Made by a program: the position numbers and the translations under genes. This document shows, in pieces, positions 1-5,640 of a stretch of 16,493 nt of DNA. This DNA comes from JAAYUD01 sp036846645 (GTDB lineage Bacteria; Bacteroidota; Bacteroidia; Bacteroidales; Bacteroidaceae). Numbering within the stretch: the first letter of the stretch is position 1; the number at the start of each line of letters is the position of its first letter. The stretch covers positions 1-16,493 of the forward strand of contig DAIUBN010000050.1 of NCBI GenBank assembly GCA_036846645.1. Reading direction: 5' to 3'. Below the pieces are notes generated by a model. The model had not been told where the DNA came from, did no database searches, and saw only the letters and a program-made list of their open reading frames with translations.

Positions 1-95
1 ATTTAACTAGTTACATATAATATATAAACTTTTCGAGCAACAGAATAAACTTGTTCGCATCAGTATCAAATAAAGAAGAACAAGCATTTATATCT

Positions 96-109
96 ATTTG
101 CGCGCAAAT
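96..109. promoter_or_regulatory. Perfect 14-bp palindrome next to a minus-strand -7 box
   Basis: The sequence ATTTGCGCGCAAAT is a perfect, uninterrupted palindrome, conspicuous for its GCGC centre in a very AT-rich leader. Its right half overlaps CAAATTTA (105-112), which on the minus strand reads TAAATTTG, a full match to the Bacteroidetes -7 consensus. That would direct transcription leftward out of the window. No matching -33 element was found. It could be an operator between divergent genes, but the left neighbour is not in view. Confidence 0.35.
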
Positions 110-160
110 TTATCAGATTAATATTCAATATTAATATATTTCTAACAATTAATTAATCAT

Positions 161-195
161 TTTGTTGCCAATATCAGATATATACTTTACATTTG
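161..195 (+). promoter_or_regulatory. Promoter of the symporter operon
   Basis: A TTTGTTG stretch (161-167) supplies the -33 element. It is followed after 20 bases (counted from TTG at 165-167) by TACATTTG (188-195), a full TAnnTTTG -7 box. Transcription should start near 202, leaving a leader of about 46 bases before the 44-codon gene at 248. Spacing and both boxes match the known Bacteroides promoter pattern. Confidence 0.7.
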
Positions 196-247
196 CAACA
201 CCAAAACTAAGATAGTAATTAAATAATAAACCCAAAACCTAATATTC

Positions 248-382
248 ATGTTCGGAATAGAAGACCCGTGGATAGTCTCCGCCTATCTATTATCTCTTGC
301 CACAGTAGTATTCTCTGCTTGGTATAGTTTCAGTAATTGGAACAAGAAAGACCATAAAAAACCAAGGAGGGCACGCAAATGA
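248..382 (+). CDS. Symporter small accessory protein (44 aa)
   Basis: This short gene encodes a 44-aa protein that begins MFGIEDPWIVSAYLL. It has one predicted membrane helix (about residues 9-27), a conserved-looking FSNWN motif at 28-32, and a basic tail (KKPRRARK). The layout GIEDPW, one helix, then NWN matches the family annotated as symporter small accessory protein, encoded immediately upstream of certain sodium:solute symporters. Its TGA stop overlaps the ATG of the symporter by 4 bases (ATGA at 379-382), and a strong AAGGAGG sits inside its last codons. This implies translational coupling and probably one-to-one production with the symporter. The protein presumably sits beside the symporter in the inner membrane; its exact role is not known to me. 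The gene is easily missed because of its length. Confidence 0.85.
   Translation: MFGIEDPWIVSAYLLSLATVVFSAWYSFSNWNKKDHKKPRRARK
364..370 (+). promoter_or_regulatory. Strong Shine-Dalgarno for the symporter
   Basis: AAGGAGG lies 8 bases before the symporter ATG at 379, within the last codons of the 44-aa gene. Most other genes in this window lack a recognisable Shine-Dalgarno, as is usual in Bacteroidetes. This near-perfect site therefore stands out and fixes the symporter start. Confidence 0.7.
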
Positions 383-1944
383 ATGAATTCATATTGGGAC
401 TCATTGTCCTCGTTTACCTCTTTGCCTTGGCATTTCTAGGCTATCTAGGTTACAAAAAAACCAAATCGGCAAGTGATTATCTTGTAGGTGGCAGAGATAT
501 GAATCCTATTGTCATGTCGTTGTCATACGGTGCAACGTTTATTTCTGCATCAGCTATAGTTGGATTCGGTGGTGTCGCCGCAGCATTCGGAATGGGCATT
601 CAATGGCTCATGATGCTTAACATGCTCGTTGGTGTGGTTATTGCTTTCATCTTTTTCGGACTGAAGACGCGCCGCATGGGAGCTATCTATAAGGTCAGCA
701 CTTTCCCGTCTTTGCTAGGCAGACGATTCAATAGCCGTGGCATTCAGATATTTGTAGCATTGCTCATCTTCATTGCTATGCCGCTATATGCTGCCGTTGT
801 GATGAAAGGTGGTGCAGTATTCATCGAAGAAGTTTTTCATGCCGATTATAATATTTCGTTGCTGGTTTTCACCTTAATTATTGCAGCCTATGTCATTGCA
901 GGCGGTATCAAAGGAGTGATGTATACCGATGCATTGCAAGCAGCCATCATGTTTATCTGCATGTTGTTCTTGCTCTTTTCGCTCTATCATTTGCTTGGCA
1001 CCGACTTCACAGGCGGCAACGAGCAACTTACGGCATTGGCACCCAAAGTGCCCGAACACTTCAAAGAGCTAGGACATCAAGGATGGACAAGTATGCCGGT
1101 ATCGGGCTCACCCCAATGGTACACTCTCGTCACATCACTTATTCTTGGAGTCGGCATCGGTTGTCTAGCCCAACCTCAATTGGTCGTCAGGTTCATGACG
1201 GTGAAAAGTGGCACCGAATTAAAACGTGGTGTATTTATCGGATCGTTTTTCATTCTTATCACTGTTGGTGCTATTTATCATGCCGGTGCCTTGAGCAACG
1301 TCTATTTCATGAAACATTATGGCTTGGTAGCCACCGATATGGTGAAAGACATCGACAAGATTATACCATTATTCATCGACCGTGCCATGCCCAAATGGTT
1401 CTCAGCACTTTTCATGCTTTGCATTCTGTCGGCATCAATGAGCACGCTTAGTTCTCAGTTTCATACCATGGGCAGCGCAATAGGCTCCGACGTTTATGGT
1501 GTCTACCGCAAGAAAGATAAAATGCAACACTCCATCATCATTCGTCTAGGAGTATTGGTCAGCATCATTTTGAGCTACATCATCTGTTATATGTTGCCCA
1601 ACGATATTATAGCTCGTGGCACCAGTATATTTATGGGATTATGTGCAGTAGCCCTACTCCCGGCCTACTTTTGTGCACTCTATTGGAAAAGAGCTACCAG
1701 AGCCGGTGTGAAATGGAGTCTTTGGGTTGGAACACTCGCTACAATATTCTGTCTGGTATTTATTCACGAAAAAGAAAGTGGAGCACTAGGTATTTGCAAA
1801 GCCATATTCGGTAGAGATTCTCTTATTCCTGTTTATCCTATACAAGTGATAGACCCGATACTCTATGCACTACCTTTATCTATTATCGCCATAGTTGCTG
1901 TTTCACTGATAGACAAGAAATCTGAAAGAATACCAACAAAATAA
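379..1944 (+). CDS. Sodium:solute symporter, SSS family (521 aa)
   Basis: This is an inner-membrane transporter of the SSS family (SGLT/PutP type), expected to use the sodium gradient to import a solute. The protein is almost entirely hydrophobic, consistent with about 13 membrane segments. The N-terminus carries family hallmarks: LGYLGYKKTKSASDYLVGGR (about residues 21-40, the DYLVGGR signature) and then SYGATFISASAIVGFGG (about 49-65). A second signature, SMSTLSSQF, lies near 354-362 and corresponds to the sodium-site region of this family. Length is normal. The start at 379 is fixed by AAGGAGG and by the 4-base overlap with the small accessory gene. The substrate cannot be told from sequence: sugars, amino acids, acetate, pantothenate and nucleosides are all transported by this family. 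No catabolic genes flank it to suggest one. Confidence 0.9.
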   Translation: MNEFILGLIVLVYLFALAFLGYLGYKKTKSASDYLVGGRDMNPIVMSLSYGATFISASAIVGFGGVAAAFGMGIQWLMMLNMLVGVVIAFIFFGLKTRRMGAIYKVSTFPSLLGRRFNSRGIQIFVALLIFIAMPLYAAVVMKGGAVFIEEVFHADYNISLLVFTLIIAAYVIAGGIKGVMYTDALQAAIMFICMLFLLFSLYHLLGTDFTGGNEQLTALAPKVPEHFKELGHQGWTSMPVSGSPQWYTLVTSLILGVGIGCLAQPQLVVRFMTVKSGTELKRGVFIGSFFILITVGAIYHAGALSNVYFMKHYGLVATDMVKDIDKIIPLFIDRAMPKWFSALFMLCILSASMSTLSSQFHTMGSAIGSDVYGVYRKKDKMQHSIIIRLGVLVSIILSYIICYMLPNDIIARGTSIFMGLCAVALLPAYFCALYWKRATRAGVKWSLWVGTLATIFCLVFIHEKESGALGICKAIFGRDSLIPVYPIQVIDPILYALPLSIIAIVAVSLIDKKSERIPTK

Positions 1945-1951
1945 TGATTTT

Positions 1952-1966
1952 TGCAACTTGGTTGCA
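1952..1966. promoter_or_regulatory. Inverted repeat in the -33 region of the CDF gene
   Basis: TGCAAC-TTG-GTTGCA is a perfect 6-bp dyad with a 3-base centre. It ends 12 bases before the -7 box of the CDF exporter gene and covers its probable -33 region. The arms are short and no T-run follows, so it is more like a protein-binding site than a terminator for the symporter. Confidence 0.4.
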
Positions 1967-1969
1967 CCG

Positions 1970-2013
1970 ATTAAGTACTACTTTTGTAGCAGAATATAAA
2001 AGTAGTACTTAAT
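1970..2013 (+). promoter_or_regulatory. 16-bp inverted repeat over the CDF promoter, operator candidate
   Basis: Two perfect 16-base arms, ATTAAGTACTACTTTT (1970-1985) and AAAAGTAGTACTTAAT (1998-2013), flank a 12-base spacer. The right arm ends one base before the ATG at 2015. The -7 box TACTTTTG (1979-1986, a full TAnnTTTG match) is embedded in the left arm, with a weak -33 TTG near 1958-1960. Transcription would then start near 1993, so transcripts from this promoter would not contain the left arm. That favours a DNA operator for a dimeric, perhaps metal-sensing, repressor. In a read-through transcript from the symporter, the same arms would form a hairpin beside the start codon. Confidence 0.65.
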
Positions 2014-2014
2014 T

Positions 2015-2917
2015 ATGGAGTCAGAACATCATCACGAACACATTCATCAGATCAATTCTCTCAATTCGGTCTTTATCATCTCGATTGTACTCAATCTGCT
2101 ATTTGTTATCATCGAAGCAGGTGTCGGACTCTTCGAAAGTTCCCTGAGCTTGTTATCCGATGCCGGACATAATCTGAGCGATGTATTTTCGCTCGTACTG
2201 GTACTGATAGCTTTCAGACTAGCCAAAGTGCATAGTTCTAAGAGTTTCACTTACGGATTAAAGAAAAGTTCCATTCTCATTTCTCTACTCAATGCCATCA
2301 TCCTTCTAGTCGCAGTGGGCGCCATTATCATTGAAAGTATTCATAAATTCTACGAGCCCACCCCAATTAATGGTACGGCAGTATCTATCACAGCAGGTGT
2401 CGGAATCATCATCAATGGTGCCACAGCGATGTTGTTGATGAAGGGACAGAAGAGCGATTTGAATGTAAGAGGAGCTTTTCTCCACATGGCGGCCGACACG
2501 TTGGTTTCGGTAGGAGTCGTCGTTTCGGGTATCATCATCAACTCTACAGGATGGAATGTCATCGACCCCATTGTCAGTCTGTTCATTGCAATCATCATAC
2601 TTGTTTCTACCTGGAAACTACTGTCAGAGAGCGTTAAGCTGTCTGTAGACGGTACACCAAATGGTATCAATATTGACGAGCTGACGTCAATGATAGATAG
2701 CGAAGAACATGTTTGCAGTGTTCATCATATCCATGTTTGGGCCATGAGTACCACAGAAAATGCAATGACAGCCCATGTTGTGATAGACGACATTAATAAT
2801 ATGGAAGAAGTGAAGCACGAATTGAAAGAAAAACTGAAAGAGCACAAGATCATCCATACAACGCTAGAAATGGAAACAACAGGCTGCAAATGCCACGATA
2901 TGAATTGCGAAGAATAA
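2015..2917 (+). CDS. CDF-family cation exporter (Zn/Co type, 300 aa)
   Basis: This is a cation diffusion facilitator in the inner membrane, expected to export Zn2+ (possibly Co2+ or Cd2+) in exchange for protons. It begins with a histidine-rich stretch (H5, H6, H7, H9, H11), a likely metal-collecting tail. The transport site is intact: DAGHNLSD gives H52 and D56 in helix 2, and HMAAD gives H157 and D161 in helix 5. This HD-HD pattern is typical of zinc-transporting members; iron and manganese exporters have D in place of the first H. The C-terminal cytosolic domain carries HHIHVW and AMTAHVV and ends with a cysteine-rich TGCKCHDMNCEE, possibly another metal site. Length is normal for CzcD/ZitB relatives. 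The gene has its own promoter inside a large inverted repeat, which suggests metal-controlled expression. Confidence 0.93.
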   Translation: MESEHHHEHIHQINSLNSVFIISIVLNLLFVIIEAGVGLFESSLSLLSDAGHNLSDVFSLVLVLIAFRLAKVHSSKSFTYGLKKSSILISLLNAIILLVAVGAIIIESIHKFYEPTPINGTAVSITAGVGIIINGATAMLLMKGQKSDLNVRGAFLHMAADTLVSVGVVVSGIIINSTGWNVIDPIVSLFIAIIILVSTWKLLSESVKLSVDGTPNGINIDELTSMIDSEEHVCSVHHIHVWAMSTTENAMTAHVVIDDINNMEEVKHELKEKLKEHKIIHTTLEMETTGCKCHDMNCEE

Positions 2918-2957
2918 AAAACAAGGAGAATAATAAGTGTAGATACAAAATAATCCA

Positions 2958-2965
2958 TAAATTTG
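2958..2965 (+). promoter_or_regulatory. -7 box of the hydrolase operon
   Basis: TAAATTTG is a full match to TAnnTTTG and lies 19 bases before the ATG at 2985, placing the transcript start near 2972. No clear TTTG was found at the -33 distance, so the site rests on the -7 box and its position. Confidence 0.5.
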
Positions 2966-2984
2966 CAGTAAACAAACATATATT

Positions 2985-3515
2985 ATGGCAAACAAGTATC
3001 TCATCGTCATCGATATGCAGAACGATTTTGTTGATGGTTCTCTTGGCAGTGACAAAGCAATGGCAATCGTACCCCAAGTGGTAGAGAAGGTCAAACATTT
3101 CGACGGTGTGGTGATATATACCAAAGACACACATCCCTCCAACTATCTTTCACTTCAAGAAGGTAAAATGCTTCCTGTAGAACATTGTATAGATGGCAGC
3201 AATGGATGGCAACTCATTCCACCACTGAACGAACTGCAAAGGCAATCGAGTAGCACTGTCTACACCAAGAATACTTTTGGCAGTACGCAATTGGCCGAAG
3301 ATATGCTTAGCGAGTATAACAAAGGAAATGTCGAATCTATCGAACTCATCGGACTATGCACAGATATCTGTGTTGTCAGCAATGCCCTGTTACTCAAAGC
3401 TTTTATGCCCGAAGTGACGATATCTGTGGATTCCACCTGCTGCGCCGGTGTCACTCCCGAGAAGCACGCTGCAGCACTCGAAACCATGAGAAGCTGTCAG
3501 ATTATGGTGAAATAA
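2985..3515 (+). CDS. Isochorismatase-family cysteine hydrolase (176 aa)
   Basis: This is a cytosolic hydrolase of the isochorismatase-like fold, which includes nicotinamidases and other amidases. The catalytic triad is visible: D10 in VIDMQNDF, K95 in VYTKNTFGS and C129 in GLCTDICV. Part of the nicotinamidase metal site is present (D48 and H50 in TKDTHPSNY, H67 in VEHCIDG). The third ligand, usually His four residues after the first His, is Tyr54 here. It is therefore close to nicotinamidase but not a certain one; general cysteine hydrolase is the safer name. If it is a nicotinamidase it would convert nicotinamide to nicotinate for NAD salvage. Isochorismatase activity is unlikely: the men genes are in a different operon, and a hydrolase would waste their intermediate. 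It leads a short operon with the YhhN and YqaE genes. Confidence 0.85.
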   Translation: MANKYLIVIDMQNDFVDGSLGSDKAMAIVPQVVEKVKHFDGVVIYTKDTHPSNYLSLQEGKMLPVEHCIDGSNGWQLIPPLNELQRQSSSTVYTKNTFGSTQLAEDMLSEYNKGNVESIELIGLCTDICVVSNALLLKAFMPEVTISVDSTCCAGVTPEKHAAALETMRSCQIMVK

Positions 3516-3517
3516 CT

Positions 3518-3524
3518 AAAGGAG
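3518..3524 (+). promoter_or_regulatory. Shine-Dalgarno for the YhhN-type gene
   Basis: AAAGGAG ends 7 bases before the ATG at 3532, in the 16-base gap after the hydrolase stop. It supports this start and co-transcription of the two genes. Confidence 0.5.
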
Positions 3525-3531
3525 CCGACCG

Positions 3532-4179
3532 ATGAAACGATACCTTATATTGTTGCTACCTATATTATTGATGATTGCCTATCTCATCACGGGGCAATAC
3601 ATCTTTAATTTCGCCACGACTTTTTCTTGCATTCCGATAGCTATATATTATGGTATGAAAGAGAAAAGATATGCCGATATTACATTAATATCATTAGCAT
3701 TTGTTTTCTCGATAGCCGGAGATTGGATGCTGCAAGTCTACTTTGTTTGCGGTATCGCCCTATTTTTTATCGCCCACCTATGGTACATTTATTATAGTCT
3801 GAAGAATGGGAAGATAGACAAGCGATTGCTACTTATCATCACTGTCATATTCCTTGCCTACTATTTGATCTTCCTCATGCCATCTATACCCGACAAAATG
3901 ATTAATGTGGCCGTGCTGCTCTACATCCTTGTCTCTTGTCTTTCTGTAGCAGCAGCCAAAGGATTGAATGGCGACAAGATAACCAAAGAGCTGTACTTCA
4001 ACGGCATCTGTTGTCTGGCATTCTCGGACGTACTGATTTCGATGAATACTTTTCTATTTATCGATACTTTCTACTTTCTGATGTTGCCCACCTATTATGC
4101 TTCACAGATCTTAGTTGCGGCAAGTTTCATCAGCAGATATCAGCAATCAGACAGAATCATCACGAACAAAACAATTTAA
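3532..4179 (+). CDS. YhhN/TMEM86-type membrane protein, lysoplasmalogenase-like (215 aa)
   Basis: This is an integral membrane protein with about eight hydrophobic segments and a normal length for the YhhN family. Family-typical features are SIAGDWMLQ (about residues 61-69), the FFIAHLWYIYY stretch (about 80-90), and a second acidic motif, LAFSDVLISMNTF (about 162-174), followed by an aromatic-rich final helix pair. Animal (TMEM86) and some bacterial relatives hydrolyse the vinyl-ether bond of lysoplasmalogens. Many gut Bacteroidales and other anaerobes contain or meet ether lipids, so this activity is plausible but not shown here. The gene follows the hydrolase by 16 bases with a Shine-Dalgarno, and the YqaE gene starts 12 bases after it, so the three are probably one transcript. 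Confidence 0.8.
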   Translation: MKRYLILLLPILLMIAYLITGQYIFNFATTFSCIPIAIYYGMKEKRYADITLISLAFVFSIAGDWMLQVYFVCGIALFFIAHLWYIYYSLKNGKIDKRLLLIITVIFLAYYLIFLMPSIPDKMINVAVLLYILVSCLSVAAAKGLNGDKITKELYFNGICCLAFSDVLISMNTFLFIDTFYFLMLPTYYASQILVAASFISRYQQSDRIITNKTI

Positions 4180-4191
4180 TAAATCATTATT

Positions 4192-4350
4192 ATGTCACTT
4201 TGGAGAGTCATACTTGCAATTATTTTCCCACCATTGGCAATCGTCGACAAAGGTTGCGGATCATTTCTTATTATACTCCTTCTAACATTACTGGGTTGGA
4301 TTCCAGGAGTGATAGGTGCACTCATCATTCTAAATAATCCGAAGAAATAG
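4192..4350 (+). CDS. yqaE: YqaE/Pmp3-family small membrane protein (52 aa)
   Basis: This 52-aa protein has two membrane helices: about residues 5-18, with the IIFPPLAIV signature, and about 25-47, with the TLLGWIPGVIGALIIL signature. Both are diagnostic of the Pmp3/YqaE (UPF0057) family, and a short NNPKK tail follows. Yeast Pmp3 affects membrane potential and salt tolerance; bacterial members are often stress-induced, and their mechanism is unclear. The gene starts 12 bases after the YhhN-type stop and is probably the last gene of that transcript. It ends 13 bases from the convergent DUF4886 gene, with no strong terminator between. Confidence 0.9.
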   Translation: MSLWRVILAIIFPPLAIVDKGCGSFLIILLLTLLGWIPGVIGALIILNNPKK

Positions 4351-4363
4351 AGCCGTTTGTATT

Positions 4364-5197
4364 CTACCAATGCTTTATTTCTTTCATTGCATTGTGAGCG
4401 GCATTCTGAGCAATAGCGGCCTGTTCGGCTGTTATATCAGAAGGACGATAACTATTGCCCACAACCGATTTGCCTGTCAAGAACTCACACCAGGTGCAAG
4501 CCACAATATATCTTCCCAAAGTATAAGATAAATGGTATCCATCACGACATAACGTATCACCCACTTCAGAACGAGCATTCTGAATAGCGATACCCGAAGG
4601 TATGACCAATTTGATATGGTTATCTTTCATTGCCTTCTGCACCGCACCCTTTATGGCATTATACATGGTGAACTGACTTCTACCATAATTCAGAAAACCC
4701 GAATGAGTAGAATTGGAAGCGTAAGCCCAAGTCATGTGAAAAGCAAATTTGAAATGGCTGTTAGTTGCCACAGACTTCACATAATTCATCAGATTCTCTA
4801 GATTCGAATACGATTCGTATTGTCCCGAAAGAGAACTCAATTGTTGTAATGTTATGATATCCCATGGTTCATCTTTCAACATGTCACCAATTTCCTCTCT
4901 TTCTTCCATAATTTTCCGTACACCGCCAACAATCTTACGATAAGAATATTCCGGCTTCTGCGTTTGGGCATTCTCCCAATGGCGATCGATAGAACAGCCA
5001 CCGATATAAGCATTACCAATCACCAGACTATCACCCTGAGCCGCTGCCAACTCATATAGATACTGCTCTACTGCATCAACAGAAAAGCTATTGCCTATAG
5101 CCAGTACTTTGACAACAACGCGTTTGGCTTGAAGTTGCAAAGAACATACAGAAAGGGCTAATACAAAAAGAAAAGAAATGACTCGTAGATTTTTCAT
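4364..5197 (-). CDS. Secreted DUF4886 SGNH-like protein (277 aa)
   Basis: A signal peptide spans about residues 1-24 (hydrophobic FLFVLALSVCSLQL, likely cut after LQA). The mature protein therefore acts in the periplasm or outside the cell. The rest matches the DUF4886 family, which has features of SGNH hydrolases. The block I motif IGNSFS places the putative nucleophile at S37, and the block V motif DGYHLS gives D219 and H222. Intermediate features are the GGCSIDRHWE stretch (about 66-75) and WDIITLQQLS (about 111-120). SGNH enzymes remove acetyl or other ester groups from glycans or lipids, but the substrate of this family is unknown to me. It stands alone on the minus strand with its own -7 box, and no polysaccharide-utilisation genes are nearby. 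Confidence 0.85.
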   Translation of the reverse strand: MKNLRVISFLFVLALSVCSLQLQAKRVVVKVLAIGNSFSVDAVEQYLYELAAAQGDSLVIGNAYIGGCSIDRHWENAQTQKPEYSYRKIVGGVRKIMEEREEIGDMLKDEPWDIITLQQLSSLSGQYESYSNLENLMNYVKSVATNSHFKFAFHMTWAYASNSTHSGFLNYGRSQFTMYNAIKGAVQKAMKDNHIKLVIPSGIAIQNARSEVGDTLCRDGYHLSYTLGRYIVACTWCEFLTGKSVVGNSYRPSDITAEQAAIAQNAAHNAMKEIKHW

Positions 5198-5228
5198 TGG
5201 TTTTATGTTTCTAAGATTAATTGTTTTA

Positions 5229-5236
5229 CAAATATA
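5229..5236 (-). promoter_or_regulatory. -7 box of the DUF4886 gene
   Basis: CAAATATA reads TATATTTG on the minus strand, a full TAnnTTTG match. It would start a transcript near 5222, about 25 bases before the ATG at 5197. The -33 region is AT-rich without a clear TTTG. Confidence 0.5.
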
Positions 5237-5338
5237 ATTTATTTATCAAACAAGAGTTCAATAATTATAGTTAAATCAATATATTTGCAACCTTCAGTTG
5301 TCAATATGAAAGCGTAAGGATAATATTTCATTAAAATA

Positions 5339-5371
5339 TTTGGTTGTTCAATAACACTTTGATTATATTTG
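5339..5371 (+). promoter_or_regulatory. Promoter of a candidate small RNA
   Basis: TTTG (5339-5342), then 21 bases, then TATATTTG (5364-5371) is one of the cleanest Bacteroidetes-type promoters in the window, yet no recognised gene follows before the hairpin at 5508. Transcription should start near 5378. Another full -7 box, TATATTTG, lies at 5280-5287 without a clear -33 partner. Confidence 0.6.
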
Positions 5372-5377
5372 CATAAA

Positions 5378-5552
5378 AATAAAGTATAAATAAAAACAAT
5401 TCTATATTAATAGCCATGAATCTATCAAAGAAATTACACATTTTGATTGTAAAAGCTAGACATTCAAAATCAGAATTAACCTAATCTAAAAATATTGTTT
5501 GTTGCAAAGGCAAATGGAATACGAGAGGTAGTCTTCCATTTGCCTATTATTT
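5378..5552 (+). ncRNA. Candidate small RNA or leader transcript upstream of nhaD
   Basis: A good promoter (5339-5371) and a strong hairpin terminator (5508-5545) bracket about 170 bases with no recognisable gene. nhaD has its own promoter further downstream (5586-5617), so this looks like an independent short transcript. It contains a 22-codon open frame (ATG at 5416, stop TAA at 5482-5484; peptide begins MNLSKKLHILIV) that could be chance, a small protein or a leader peptide. The body is AT-rich with no known riboswitch or RNA family that I recognise. The alternative is a regulated leader in which read-through of the hairpin adds to nhaD expression. Confidence 0.45.
5508..5552 (+). terminator. 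Hairpin terminator of the candidate small RNA
   Basis: AGGCAAATGGAA (5508-5519) and TTCCATTTGCCT (5534-5545) form a perfect 12-bp stem. The 14-base loop can add three more pairs (TAC/GTA). An ATTATTT tail follows, a modest T-run but acceptable for this phylum. Confidence 0.65.
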
Positions 5553-5585
5553 AAAAGTAAAACAACAAAAAAGAAACAATAAAAA

Positions 5586-5617
5586 GTTGCATAGCTAATA
5601 AAATAAAAGTATTTTTG
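5586..5617 (+). promoter_or_regulatory. Promoter of nhaD
   Basis: GTTG (5586-5589), 20 bases, then TATTTTTG (5610-5617) matches the -33/-7 pattern. The transcript would start near 5624, leaving a leader of about 17 bases before the ATG at 5641. Confidence 0.6.
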
Positions 5618-5640
5618 TATCCCAAAAATTTAACCATATC

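Noticed and set aside
50..84. Inverted repeat CTTGTTC...GAACAAG in the left leader
   Set aside because: Seven-base arms with a 21-base loop in AT-rich DNA, without a T-run or nearby gene end in view; could be chance.
2985..3515. Isochorismatase acting in the same pathway as MenF
   Set aside because: The fold name comes from the superfamily. The gene is 10 kb away in a different operon, and the residues fit a nicotinamidase-like amidase better.
4342..4383. Possible terminator between yqaE and the DUF4886 gene
   Set aside because: AAGAAATA and TATTTCTT are complementary, but the stem is 8 bp, nearly all A-T, with a 26-base loop.
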